DNA of 64,000 nt from Paenibacillus sp. sptzw28 (GTDB lineage: Bacteria > Bacillota > Bacilli > Paenibacillales > Paenibacillaceae), in the NCBI RefSeq assembly GCF_019550795.1, contig NZ_CP080545.1:1507501-1571500 (forward strand), given 5' to 3'. A program made the position numbers and the translations under genes. Shown piece after piece: positions 8,510 to 17,389 of this stretch; the first letter of the stretch is position 1, and each line of letters starts with the position of its first letter. Below the pieces are notes generated by a model, which was given only the letters and a program-made list of their open reading frames with translations, was not told where the DNA came from and made no database searches.

Positions 8510-11500
8510 TTGAAATCTCGTTTTGCAAAAGTCGGATTGGCTTTTCTCGCTTATGCACTCTTGTTCACAACCGTATTTGGTTCTCTCTTGACACCGGTAT
8601 ATGCGGAAGACGGTAGAATCACGGTCGGTGCGGCGATCGCAAATAACAGCGGTACCGCAACGGTTGAGGGGTATGTAGTGGCGCATACGACAGGAACGAA
8701 TGCGTACGATTTCGAAGCCCCATTCGGTAACGATTATAACCTCGCGCTGGCGGATGCTCCCGGTGAGCGGGATACAGCGCACATGCTGCCGGTTCAAATT
8801 CCCGCGTCGTTCAGGGCCGAGTATGGGCTGCAAACGAACCCTCAGCTTATCGGCAGCAAGATCCGGGTAACCGGCACGCTATCCGCGTATTACACGGTTC
8901 CGGGCATCAAGAGTCCGACAGCGTTCGAGACGGCAGCGCCATCGGATCCGAACCCGAATGAACCTGAGCTGTTGACGATTGCCGAGGCTAAAGCGCGAAT
9001 CGGTCAAACCGTCATAGTGGAAGGCGTCGTTACGGCCGACAACGCCGCAATCGGCGGAGGTAAGCTGTCGACCTATATTCAGGATGCGACAGGCGGAATC
9101 AATGTGTTCCAGGTTGACCCGTTCGATCTGCATGAAGGCGACCTCGTTCGCCTTACGGGTAAGATTGCCGAATATAAAGGCTTGACGGAAATTATGCCTG
9201 CGGCAGTCAGCGGCATAGAGGTGCTTGAGTCTGGCAAGCCGCTCCCTGCTCCGGAGGCAGCTTCCATTGGAACGCTCAGCGAAGCGCTTGAAGGGCGTTT
9301 GGTTAAGCTGAAGGGCTTCATTCAGCAGGTTCCAGGGAGCCCGGCAGGCGGCGGCTACAATATCTCTCTGATCGACAGCGATTTTAAAGGTACGACGCTG
9401 CGCGTCATGGAAGGATCAATTCCGGTCTCGGATATACAGCCCGGCAAATGGTACGAAATTACCGCGATCGTCAGCCAATACGACAGCTACCAGCTTATTC
9501 CGCGCAAAGCGTCGGATCTCGTTATGCTTGATCCTCAGCCTCCGGCTCCATCCGCTGCCGGAGAGTACGATTCGGTCGTGGAGAGCGTCGTTGACGGAGA
9601 CACGATTCATTTGCAAACTCCGGTGCTCGGGGTAACGAAGGTCCGTTTTCTCAATGTGGACACACCGGAGACGTATCATACCGTGCATAACGAGCTGGAT
9701 CAGAACCAGCTGGATCACGGAAATGCGGCTAAGGCGCACCTCAATACGCTGCTTCGCCCAGGCGACCAGGTAACGCTGAAAGTAGGGCAAGAGGCGACCG
9801 ACGATTATGGCCGCTTGCTGGCGCAGGTCATCCGCAAATCGGACGGGATGAATGTGAATCTGCAAATGGTTCGCGACGGGTTCGCCGTCACCTACTTCAT
9901 ATGGCCAATCAGTGACGATTTCGAGCTGTTCTCGCAAGCCGTTAAGGAAGCTAAGTCCGCAGGGCTTGGCATATGGAGTGCCTCGAACCCGCTGCTTGAG
10001 CTGCCATTTGTATTCCGCGCGAGGGAGCAGGGGAAGGGTTTGCTCCGTTATGTCGGCAATTACGCGACCAAACGTTATGTCGCACCGGAAGACTGGGGGA
10101 AAGTTCCAGTGGAGTCGCGCATCTTCTTTGCCTCCGAGCAGGAAGCCCAGGCTAACGGCTATGCCCCCGAACAACCGGGCTCTAAGGAACCGATTCATGT
10201 TCAGCTTCTTGGCGTGAACGACTTTCACGGCAAGATTGACGTGACAGGCACAGTCTCCGGCAAGCCGGGCGTCAATTACGGCCGCGCCGATTACCTCGCC
10301 GCTTATTTGCGGCAGCGGGAAGCGGGCAACCCGAACACATTGATCATCCACGCAGGCGACATGGTCGGCGCAAGCTCACCTGTATCGGCACTGCTGCAGG
10401 ATGAACCGACGGTTGATATCATGGAATCGATCGGCTTCGATGTTGGCGTTCCCGGCAATCATGAATTCGACGAAGGTACGGCGGAGATGCTTCGTCTCGT
10501 CCATGGAGGACAGCATCCTAACGGAACGCCGGGCTACGATGGAATGAATTTCCCGGTGGTGCTGGCCAATGTGGAATTCAAGTCGAACGGACAGCTTGTT
10601 CTTCCGCCTTATGCGTTGAAGGAAGTAGGCGGCGTCAAAATCGGTTTTATCGGAGTCGTAACTACGGAAACGCCGTCCATCGTTATGCCTGAGGGCATCG
10701 CCGATATCCGGTTCACGGACGAGGCGGAGGCGGTGAATAAATATGTGCCCGAGCTGCAGGCGCAGGGTGTCGAAGCGATTGTCGTGCTTGCCCATGTACC
10801 GGGTGAACAGGACGGAATATCCGCCAAAGGCGATATTGCCGATCTTGCGATGAAGGTGAGCGACGCGGTTGACGTTATTTATGCAGGTCACAACCACGTA
10901 AAGGTCAATGCTGTTGTGGACAACAAGCTGATCGTTCAGTCCTGGGAATACGGCAAGGCCTTCTCCGATGTCGATTTGGACATTGATCCGGTCACGCGCG
11001 ATATCATCGGCAAATCAGCCGAGATCGTGGACGTCATCCAATCCGAGATTACGCCGGACCCGGCCGTAGCGGCCATTATTCAGCATTATAAAGACGTTGT
11101 CGCTCCGAAAGTGAATGAAGTGATCGGAACAAACGACCTTGCGCTCAGCAATAGTTATCCGACCAAAGACATATTTGGCGACAATGGTCTCGGCAATCTG
11201 ATCGCAGACGGCATGAGAGCTGGGATGAACAGCGATTTTGCCTTGATGAACGGCGGCGGTGTCCGGGATGACCTGGATGTAGGACCAATTACTTGGGGCG
11301 AGATGTTCAATATTCAGCCGTTTGGCAACACCCTTGTTAGAATTGAGGTCACCGGCGCACAGTTCGTCGATATCTTGAACGCGATGATCAGCCCGCAATA
11401 TGGCCCGGATTCTTTTATTGCAGGAGCGAGGTACACTTGGAATACGTCGACAAACAAAGTCGAACGGCTGACGCTGGATAACGGTGAGCCGATCAATCCT

Positions 11501-12193
11501 GCCGCAGTCTATACGCTGACGGTGAATAACTTCATGTACAGCCAGACGACGTCTAAATATAAACTCCTCGGGCAGTATGGCCGGAACGTAACGCAAGGTC
11601 CTGAGGATATTACAGCTTCCGTTGACTACATCAAGAGCCTTACGAGTCCGGTTCATTATGCGGCAGCGGAAGGCCGAATCAGCAGCGACGTTGCAGCTCC
11701 TGTCATCAACGCTCCGGAAGAGTGGAGCATCTACACCTACGATAAGCTGCAGCTGAATATTGAGGCTGCCGATGCGGGAAGCGGACTGGGGCAGCTCACA
11801 GTTATGCTTGACGGAAAGCCTGTCAATCCGGCGACTGAGATCGCACCGCTCACGCTTGAGCCCGGCGATTACACGGTAGAGGTCAAGGCGTTCGATAAAG
11901 TAGGGAACGAGGCGACCAAGTCCATACCGCTTCACGTGATAATGGACCTCCACCATCTGGATGAGCTCGTCCTTGCCGGAATTAATGCCGGCAAAATTAG
12001 CCACGCAGGCACGATTAATGTTCTAATGAACCAGGCCCGGATTGCGCAAAAAATTGCTCTGCACAATGCCAAAGTCATCCAAATGCAGCTGATGCAAAAT
12101 TTCGTGAAAGCCCAGTCCGGCAAAAAAATCGAAGCCGCCTTCGCTGAGCTGCTCATTCGAAATATCTCTTATGCCATCACACAGATGAAATGA
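8510..12193 (+). CDS. yhcR: YhcR-like secreted nuclease / 5'-nucleotidase
   Basis: 1227 residues with a signal peptide ending in PVYAED. Domains in order: an N-terminal YhcR-type segment and two OB-like segments (about 40-340); a thermonuclease domain from about 352 (VVDGDTIHLQ, VRFLNVDTPET, DDYGRLLAQV); a calcineurin-like metallophosphatase from about 562 (GVNDFHGKID, HAGDMVGAS, GNHEFDEG, AGHNHVK); a 5'-nucleotidase C-terminal domain (NGGGVRDDL, FGNTLVRIEVTG); and an Ig-like plus helical tail. Bacillus subtilis YhcR has the same order and degrades DNA and RNA at the cell surface. This protein lacks an LPxT-type sorting signal at its end, unlike YhcR, so it may be released. Start TTG follows GAGGAGGAAACAT; an upstream ATG at 8480 has no such site. 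Confidence 0.88.
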   Translation: MKSRFAKVGLAFLAYALLFTTVFGSLLTPVYAEDGRITVGAAIANNSGTATVEGYVVAHTTGTNAYDFEAPFGNDYNLALADAPGERDTAHMLPVQIPASFRAEYGLQTNPQLIGSKIRVTGTLSAYYTVPGIKSPTAFETAAPSDPNPNEPELLTIAEAKARIGQTVIVEGVVTADNAAIGGGKLSTYIQDATGGINVFQVDPFDLHEGDLVRLTGKIAEYKGLTEIMPAAVSGIEVLESGKPLPAPEAASIGTLSEALEGRLVKLKGFIQQVPGSPAGGGYNISLIDSDFKGTTLRVMEGSIPVSDIQPGKWYEITAIVSQYDSYQLIPRKASDLVMLDPQPPAPSAAGEYDSVVESVVDGDTIHLQTPVLGVTKVRFLNVDTPETYHTVHNELDQNQLDHGNAAKAHLNTLLRPGDQVTLKVGQEATDDYGRLLAQVIRKSDGMNVNLQMVRDGFAVTYFIWPISDDFELFSQAVKEAKSAGLGIWSASNPLLELPFVFRAREQGKGLLRYVGNYATKRYVAPEDWGKVPVESRIFFASEQEAQANGYAPEQPGSKEPIHVQLLGVNDFHGKIDVTGTVSGKPGVNYGRADYLAAYLRQREAGNPNTLIIHAGDMVGASSPVSALLQDEPTVDIMESIGFDVGVPGNHEFDEGTAEMLRLVHGGQHPNGTPGYDGMNFPVVLANVEFKSNGQLVLPPYALKEVGGVKIGFIGVVTTETPSIVMPEGIADIRFTDEAEAVNKYVPELQAQGVEAIVVLAHVPGEQDGISAKGDIADLAMKVSDAVDVIYAGHNHVKVNAVVDNKLIVQSWEYGKAFSDVDLDIDPVTRDIIGKSAEIVDVIQSEITPDPAVAAIIQHYKDVVAPKVNEVIGTNDLALSNSYPTKDIFGDNGLGNLIADGMRAGMNSDFALMNGGGVRDDLDVGPITWGEMFNIQPFGNTLVRIEVTGAQFVDILNAMISPQYGPDSFIAGARYTWNTSTNKVERLTLDNGEPINPAAVYTLTVNNFMYSQTTSKYKLLGQYGRNVTQGPEDITASVDYIKSLTSPVHYAAAEGRISSDVAAPVINAPEEWSIYTYDKLQLNIEAADAGSGLGQLTVMLDGKPVNPATEIAPLTLEPGDYTVEVKAFDKVGNEATKSIPLHVIMDLHHLDELVLAGINAGKISHAGTINVLMNQARIAQKIALHNAKVIQMQLMQNFVKAQSGKKIEAAFAELLIRNISYAITQMK

Positions 12194-12211
12194 AGGTACA
12201 GTGAATATTAT

Positions 12212-12245
12212 GCCTCTGTCCGAAATGGACAGAGGCTTTGTTTTT
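12212..12245 (+). terminator. terminator after the YhcR-like gene
   Basis: GCCTCTGTCC and GGACAGAGGC make a perfect 10-bp stem with a 5-base loop, followed by TTTGTTTTT. Confidence 0.9.
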
Positions 12246-12325
12246 CAGAAATATATTTGAAATTAAACAAACAAAATGGTATTATGTCTATTAAATTAAT
12301 AAACGTGATATGGAGTTGTTTGTTT

Positions 12326-13090
12326 ATGGATGTTTCCGAATACTTTTACAGCGCATCACTGGCTGATTTGAAGCAGGGGTTTGTTTACGATGCTGCGACC
12401 GAGAGCTATTACTGTCTCGTATGCGGAGATAAGTTTGAGGATGGAGAAGTTTACCCGTTTGAAAAACGTTATTTCGAAGCCCGCAAATATATCCGTTATC
12501 ATGTGGAGCATGCTCACGGTTCCATGCTGGAGTATTTGCTGGGGCTAGACAAGAAGGCAGCCGGTCTAACCGACCTGCAGAAGCAGCTCATCAGCGCCTT
12601 CGCATTGGGCATGAGCGATACGGATATTGTGAAGCTCACAGGAGCAGGCAGCGCTTCGACGATCCGCAATCATCGTTTCGCGCTGAAGGAGAAAGCGAAG
12701 CAGGCCAAACTATTCCTTGCGATAATGGAGATGATGGACGGCGCTCTTCCGAGCGGTGCCAGATTTGTGCCGATTCACCGGATTGCGCCTCAGGTAGATG
12801 AGAGATATGCACTTACTCAGGACGAGTACAGCGCTTTGCTGTCCAAATATATGCCTCAGGGACCGGAGGGGCCGCTTACCGGATTTCCCCGCAAGGAAAA
12901 GAGAAAACTGGCGCTTCTCAGGCATATTGCGAAGAGCTTCAAGAAAGGCCGCAAATATAAGGAACGTGAGGTCAACGAGATTCTGCAGCGGTTTATGACG
13001 GATGAATATGTCACCCTCCGGCGGTATCTGATAGATTACGGTTTCTTAAACCGGGAAAGCGACGGCAGCGTCTATTGGCTTAACGTTTAG
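12326..13090 (+). CDS. DUF2087-domain transcriptional regulator
   Basis: 254 residues. An N-terminal zinc-ribbon-like part (YYCLVCGDKF with later YHVEHAH) is followed by a LuxR-like helix-turn-helix (LTDLQKQLISAFALGMSDTDIVKLTG, then STIRNHRF) and a C-terminal DUF2087 domain from about residue 160 (LTGFPRKEKRKLALLRHIAKSF, EVNEILQRF-DEYVTLRRYLIDYGFLNR, ending GSVYWL). DUF2087 proteins are usually annotated as regulators, with unknown signal. The start is ATG at 12326; an in-frame ATG 69 bases earlier is less well placed. The GIY-YIG-like gene follows 32 bases later, probably in one transcript. Confidence 0.78.
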   Translation: MDVSEYFYSASLADLKQGFVYDAATESYYCLVCGDKFEDGEVYPFEKRYFEARKYIRYHVEHAHGSMLEYLLGLDKKAAGLTDLQKQLISAFALGMSDTDIVKLTGAGSASTIRNHRFALKEKAKQAKLFLAIMEMMDGALPSGARFVPIHRIAPQVDERYALTQDEYSALLSKYMPQGPEGPLTGFPRKEKRKLALLRHIAKSFKKGRKYKEREVNEILQRFMTDEYVTLRRYLIDYGFLNRESDGSVYWLNV

Positions 13091-13122
13091 AGCTTGGCAG
13101 CATTAGAGGAGGAATGTTTCAG

Positions 13123-13539
13123 ATGGACAGAAGAAAAGAATTGCAAAATGAATACGCGATGCAGAAGCGCGAAATGGGTGTGTTTGCAATCACGAACCGG
13201 CTCAGCGGCAAACGCTATATCGCTTACTCGTCAACGCTCGATTCCGCGGAGAAACGTGAGCGGTTCATGCTGAACTTAGGCTCGCACCGCAACTCCGCGC
13301 TGCAAGCGGACTGGAAACGCGACGGCGAAGCACAGTTTGAATTTGAAATTCTTGAGACATTGAAGCTGGGCGATGAAGTCCGCAAGGATTACAAAGATAT
13401 CGGGCTTCAGAATGAGGGCGGACTGCGCAGTAGTGTGATATTATCTTATAGGGATAATCTTAAAAAAATGGAAATAAAATGGTTGGAGAAGCTTCGGCCA
13501 TACGAGCCTGCAGGCTACAACAAGCCTCCGAAGCTGTAA
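13123..13539 (+). CDS. degenerate GIY-YIG nuclease-fold protein
   Basis: 138 residues. The fold signature is present but altered: MGVFAITNRLSGKRYIAYSS stands where GIY and YIG motifs normally sit, so GIY is GVF and YIG is YIA. The downstream GSHRNSALQADWKRDGEAQFEFEILE segment is typical of the GIY-YIG family with a conserved late glutamate. Loss of the YIG glycine may reduce nuclease activity. AGAGGAGG lies 8 bases before ATG 13123; the ATG at 13114 is too close to it. It is probably co-transcribed with the DUF2087 regulator, a pairing also remembered from other Paenibacillus genomes but not checked here. Confidence 0.65.
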   Translation: MDRRKELQNEYAMQKREMGVFAITNRLSGKRYIAYSSTLDSAEKRERFMLNLGSHRNSALQADWKRDGEAQFEFEILETLKLGDEVRKDYKDIGLQNEGGLRSSVILSYRDNLKKMEIKWLEKLRPYEPAGYNKPPKL

Positions 13540-13597
13540 GCATGCAGGCTGCAGCAGCCCTTGAGGGTTGAATATTTTACAATGAGGGGTGCCGGAA

Positions 13598-14869
13598 ATG
13601 TCCACAAATACCGCAGCTGCCGCTTCCAGCGGCCATGTGCTGCGCAACCGTTTTTTTCAAACGGTGTTATTATCCAACATACTCCTGCAAATCGGAATTT
13701 GGGTACGCAACTTTGCCATTCTCTTATATGTGACCGACAAAACGGGAAATGATCCTATCGCTGTTTCTCTCATATCTGTAGCCGAATTTGCGCCGATCTT
13801 CGTTTTCTCGTTTATAGGCGGTACATTCGCCGACCGTTGGCGTCCGAAGCGGACAATGATTTGGTGCGATTTCCTGTCGGCCGTATCCGTCTTCGTTGTG
13901 CTGCTGACCATTACCTTTGCGGCGTGGGAGGCCGTATATTTGGCAACCTTCGTATCGGCGATATTATCCCAGTTCTCCCAGCCTTCTGTTATGAAGCTCT
14001 TCAAGCAGAATATTGCGCCTGAGCAGCTGCAGAGTGCGATGGCGATTTTCCAGTCACTTATTGCAGTCTTTATGGTTGTCGGGCCGTCGCTCGGCGTTAT
14101 TGTTTACCAGAATTTCGATATCTTACCTTCGATCGCTGTCATGGGCGTAGCTTTTCTGTTATCTGCGCTTGTTCTCTTCCGGCTGCCTGACGATGCTCCG
14201 GTGAATCGGGATGAACAGGTCGAGAAGCACATCGTCCGTGAAATGAAAGAGGGTTTGCAGTACGTCCTGCGCAATCCGGTGCTGCGCACGCTTTGCGGCG
14301 TTTTTGCACTGGCAGGCTTGGCCGTCGGCATCGCCCAAACGCTCGGATTGTTCATTGTTACGGAGCGGCTTGGCAAGCCGAAGGAGTTTCTCCAATTCAT
14401 CATGATGGTGAACGGCGCTGCAATGCTTGTAGGCGGCGCGGCATCAATGGCAATCTCGAAGAAGGTTTCTCCGCAAAAAATGCTGGCCGCCGGAATGCTT
14501 TGCAGCGCGTTATGCACAGTCGCAATCGGTTATTCGCAAAGCGTTCCATTAACGCTGGTTATGCAATTTGTGAATGGTTTATCCTTTCCGATCATCCAGA
14601 TCGCCATCAGCACGATGATGCTCAGCTGGTCGGATCAAGCCTATGTAGGACGGGTGAACGGAGTGCTCAGTCCGATGTTTGTCGGCGCGATGGTGATCAT
14701 GATGGCAGCAGCCGGTCCTCTGATGAAAGTGATGCCGCTTGTAACGATCTACGCCGTATCCGGTGCATTGATGTTTGCCGGCATGTTGATGGTGGTTCCG
14801 ATCTTCAAGCACAAGGCGCCCGAGGCCGCGGCGCAGCAGCCGTCGCCTTCGGGAATGGGCGCCCATTAA
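13598..14869 (+). CDS. MFS transporter, macrolide-efflux/DHA3 type
   Basis: 423 residues with twelve predicted membrane helices. The opening FFQTVLLSNILLQIGIWVRNFAILLYVTD and the GGTFADRWRPKRTMIWCD loop are typical of the DHA3 group that includes Mef macrolide pumps and Bacillus YfmI-like exporters. Start is ATG at 13598 with AGGGG 8 bases upstream; GTG at 13589 overlaps that site. It follows the GIY-YIG-like gene by 58 bases without a clear terminator, so read-through is possible. The substrate is unknown. Confidence 0.75.
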   Translation: MSTNTAAAASSGHVLRNRFFQTVLLSNILLQIGIWVRNFAILLYVTDKTGNDPIAVSLISVAEFAPIFVFSFIGGTFADRWRPKRTMIWCDFLSAVSVFVVLLTITFAAWEAVYLATFVSAILSQFSQPSVMKLFKQNIAPEQLQSAMAIFQSLIAVFMVVGPSLGVIVYQNFDILPSIAVMGVAFLLSALVLFRLPDDAPVNRDEQVEKHIVREMKEGLQYVLRNPVLRTLCGVFALAGLAVGIAQTLGLFIVTERLGKPKEFLQFIMMVNGAAMLVGGAASMAISKKVSPQKMLAAGMLCSALCTVAIGYSQSVPLTLVMQFVNGLSFPIIQIAISTMMLSWSDQAYVGRVNGVLSPMFVGAMVIMMAAAGPLMKVMPLVTIYAVSGALMFAGMLMVVPIFKHKAPEAAAQQPSPSGMGAH

Positions 14870-15284
14870 GTGGAATGGGTAAAGAATTCATGAGTAAACG
14901 GATATGAGCAGCAAGCTCAGGCAATTGCGTCAGATGAAGAGGAGATTATCCCGAAGCCGTTATCTTTTCTCTGACGTAATTGGCGGTCCGTGATACTCGA
15001 GTTCCACTTTAATGAGAACGTACGGCAATCCGTTTTCCCAAGCTTACCTCCACATTGTGATTATACATATTGTAATCTATGTGGGAATTTATTACATGTC
15101 TATACAAAATGTATACATTCAAGCCTCGTATACCGGCATAATGCCGAGTGATACGGGGCTTTTTGATTTTTAAATAAATTTGTTCATTCTTTCCCATGAC
15201 TCACCAGATTCATTATATAATCGTGGAAAATAAGTTAGGGAACCTTTTTCATGCTTATTCGTCTACTTTTGCGAGGTGAACCTT
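14870..15284 (+). other. intergenic region before the sigma operon
   Basis: No gene seen. It contains an imperfect dyad at about 15049-15084 (CCACATTGTGATTA facing TAATCTATGTGG) and the terminator at 15121. The dyad could be an operator, but nothing ties it to a regulator. Confidence 0.35.
15121..15166 (+). terminator. rho-independent terminator upstream of the ECF operon
   Basis: AAGCCTCGTAT and ATACGGGGCTT pair (one G-T) around an inner CGGCAT/ATGCCG fold, followed by a T-rich tail. It would stop transcripts from the MFS side. Confidence 0.75.
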
Positions 15285-15851
15285 TTGCAGTTCGATTACT
15301 TGAAACATGTAACAGACGGCTTGGACCGTCATGCCGTGCTGGATGAGCTCATGCACGCTTACGGCAAAGACGTTTGGAATTTCGCCTTCTTCATGACTCA
15401 TCGGAGAGAGCTGGCCGACGATATTACCCAGGATGTATTCGTCAAGGTGTTCGAACACTTATACGATTTCCGGGGGCAATCGTCTGTCAAAACATGGCTG
15501 CTGGCCATCACCCGCAACACGGCGCGCGACGTGCTGCGGTCTGCCTGGATCCGCCGTGTTACGCTGATGCCTGTAAGCCGACAAGAAACGCAGTCTCACC
15601 CTTCTGCGGAGCGCGAGACGATCGATAAGCTCATGACCGAGCAGGTGTGGGCGGTCGTCTTGAAGCTGCCGCGGAAGCTGCGGGAGGTTCTGCTGCTGAG
15701 CAGTCATCACGGCCTTGCGATGAAAGAGATAGCGGACATGCTTGGGGTATCGATCGGTACGGTAAAATCGCGGCTTCACCGTGCAAGAGCAGCGGTAAAT
15801 CGCAATCTGTCCGAGGATGCGCGGATAACCGGGGAGGAAAAGTGGACATGA
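15285..15851 (+). CDS. ECF-type RNA polymerase sigma factor
   Basis: 188 residues, usual ECF length. Region 2 is at HAYGKDVWNFAFFMTHRRELADDITQDVFVKVFEHLYDFRGQSSVKTWLLAITRN-like sequence (about residues 25-80), and region 4 is at LPRKLREVLLLSSHHGLAMKEIADMLGVSIGTVKSRLHRAR (about 130-170). Start TTG follows GAGGTG by 6 bases; GTG at 15276 lies inside that site. Its stop overlaps the next start as ATGA, so sigma and membrane partner are translationally coupled, the classic layout of a sigma/anti-sigma pair. Confidence 0.9.
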   Translation: MQFDYLKHVTDGLDRHAVLDELMHAYGKDVWNFAFFMTHRRELADDITQDVFVKVFEHLYDFRGQSSVKTWLLAITRNTARDVLRSAWIRRVTLMPVSRQETQSHPSAERETIDKLMTEQVWAVVLKLPRKLREVLLLSSHHGLAMKEIADMLGVSIGTVKSRLHRARAAVNRNLSEDARITGEEKWT

Positions 15852-17389
15852 ATGATCCGGTAAACGAATGGGAGCGCCGGCTGGCCGGAAGACCCCCGAT
15901 CAAGAACGGGTTCACCTCAGACCTTGAACGCAAAGTGAGGGAACGTATTCGAATGAAACAAACAAATAGAACAGCGACGTTCCGGGCTGTCGCAGCGCTA
16001 TTGAGCGTTGTGATTTTGCTCGGCTGCGGCTGGTGGTTCCGGGTTGATTTGAAGGAATTGCTTCAGCCCAAGAAGAAGGAAGACAATCTCGCTGCTATTT
16101 TTAATGACCCGTTGGCGGATAAGGAAGCAACACTAAACGTCCAACTATTGACTATTGGTGATTTTAATCAAATTAAGAAACCGTTTATCATTCGGCATCC
16201 GTCTGTCACGATTAATACATTCATGATCTCACCAGAAACAGCTTACACACCGGATAAGTTTCTTGAGGCGATCGATAAGGGGAAACCCGATCTTCTTATG
16301 CTTCCTTTGGGGATGTATATGAGGTTAGCAGCAGAAGGAAAGCTAAAGCCGCTCGACCCGCTAATCAAGAAAAATAATTTTGACTTGGGGGAGCTTCACC
16401 AACCCCTTGTTGATCTGCTTCGTTCAGCAGGCGGAGGAGAGTTATATGGTCTGACTAATCAGTTTAATTCCACCGTTCTTTACGTTAATGAGGATTTGTT
16501 TGAGAAACATAAGATACCCATACCCGAAGAAGGTGCAACTCTTGATGAAATATTAAAGACGGCCGCCCGCTTCGAAGGAACAGGCGTGTATGGGCTTACC
16601 TCTTATAGGAGGGATAATCCGTCCCAACTAGCGGCTTTAATCGGCCAATCGACTGGTATGCAAGCTGTGTCCTTGACGAGGGAAGGCGTTAAAGCTACGG
16701 TTCAAACCGACGGCTGGAAGCGGGTGTGGCAGGAAGTTGCGGACGGCAATAAAAAGGGATGGATTGGGCAATCACCACCGCTTGATTGGAGCAAGGGCAG
16801 TATTTTAATGACCGACATATTTAAATCCGATCTGTTCGCTTCAGGTAAAGCAGCCATGATTATTGAAGACAATAACTATTACGGCAGTCTTCTTGACTAT
16901 GAAAAAACGACAAAAAAACAAATGAATTGGATGACATTACCTTACCGCATCGATCCGGCGGCTACGAACCAAGCGGATTATTTGAATACCATGTTTGTTT
17001 ATGCCATTAATGCTCAAACATCCGACACCGAGGCGGCTTGGGAATTGCTGCGGTTTATTGCAGGTCCGGAGACAGCGTCTCGATTTGACCAAGGGCAGAT
17101 GAATTCGAAAATGATATTATCCCGAGCCGGTGCGATGAAATCGGAGCCTTCAGAGAAGTGGGGAGCATTTTATAAAATGGAGGTTGACCCTCAGCAGGTC
17201 ATAGCAAATATAAAAAAACAGGAAGATAAACGTTACCAGGAAGCCTATCAGCAGTTCATGCAGCTTAGCGGTGAGCATATGAAGGCGGTTATCAAAGGCT
17301 CGGAGACGGTCGATCAAGCACTGGAGAAGATACAGGCTGGACTTGATGCATCACTCCTTAAGATAAATAATGAGGAGAAGAAACAATGA
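15848..17389 (+). CDS. membrane-anchored solute-binding protein, candidate anti-sigma factor
   Basis: 513 residues. A cytoplasmic head of about 42 residues (NEWERRLAGRPPIKNGFTSDLERKVRERI) resembles the short amphipathic sigma-binding heads of Bacillales anti-sigma factors but has no zinc HxxxCxxC motif. One membrane helix follows (about 43-64), then an outside domain with the features of family 1 extracellular solute-binding proteins (NSTVLYVNEDLFEKHKIPIP, DEILKTAARF, AAWELLRFIAGPE). There is no lipobox: it is anchored by the helix with the head inside. By position it is the partner of the ECF sigma factor. The inference is that ligand on the outer domain controls sigma release. Confidence 0.65.
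   Translation: MNDPVNEWERRLAGRPPIKNGFTSDLERKVRERIRMKQTNRTATFRAVAALLSVVILLGCGWWFRVDLKELLQPKKKEDNLAAIFNDPLADKEATLNVQLLTIGDFNQIKKPFIIRHPSVTINTFMISPETAYTPDKFLEAIDKGKPDLLMLPLGMYMRLAAEGKLKPLDPLIKKNNFDLGELHQPLVDLLRSAGGGELYGLTNQFNSTVLYVNEDLFEKHKIPIPEEGATLDEILKTAARFEGTGVYGLTSYRRDNPSQLAALIGQSTGMQAVSLTREGVKATVQTDGWKRVWQEVADGNKKGWIGQSPPLDWSKGSILMTDIFKSDLFASGKAAMIIEDNNYYGSLLDYEKTTKKQMNWMTLPYRIDPAATNQADYLNTMFVYAINAQTSDTEAAWELLRFIAGPETASRFDQGQMNSKMILSRAGAMKSEPSEKWGAFYKMEVDPQQVIANIKKQEDKRYQEAYQQFMQLSGEHMKAVIKGSETVDQALEKIQAGLDASLLKINNEEKKQ

Noticed and set aside
9416..10351. Long minus-strand frame inside the YhcR-like gene
   Set aside because: Antisense of a well-supported multidomain protein; composition is arginine- and histidine-rich as usual for such frames.
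12326..13539. DUF2087 and GIY-YIG pair as a new defence system
   Set aside because: No other defence genes are near and the pair looks like an ordinary small operon.
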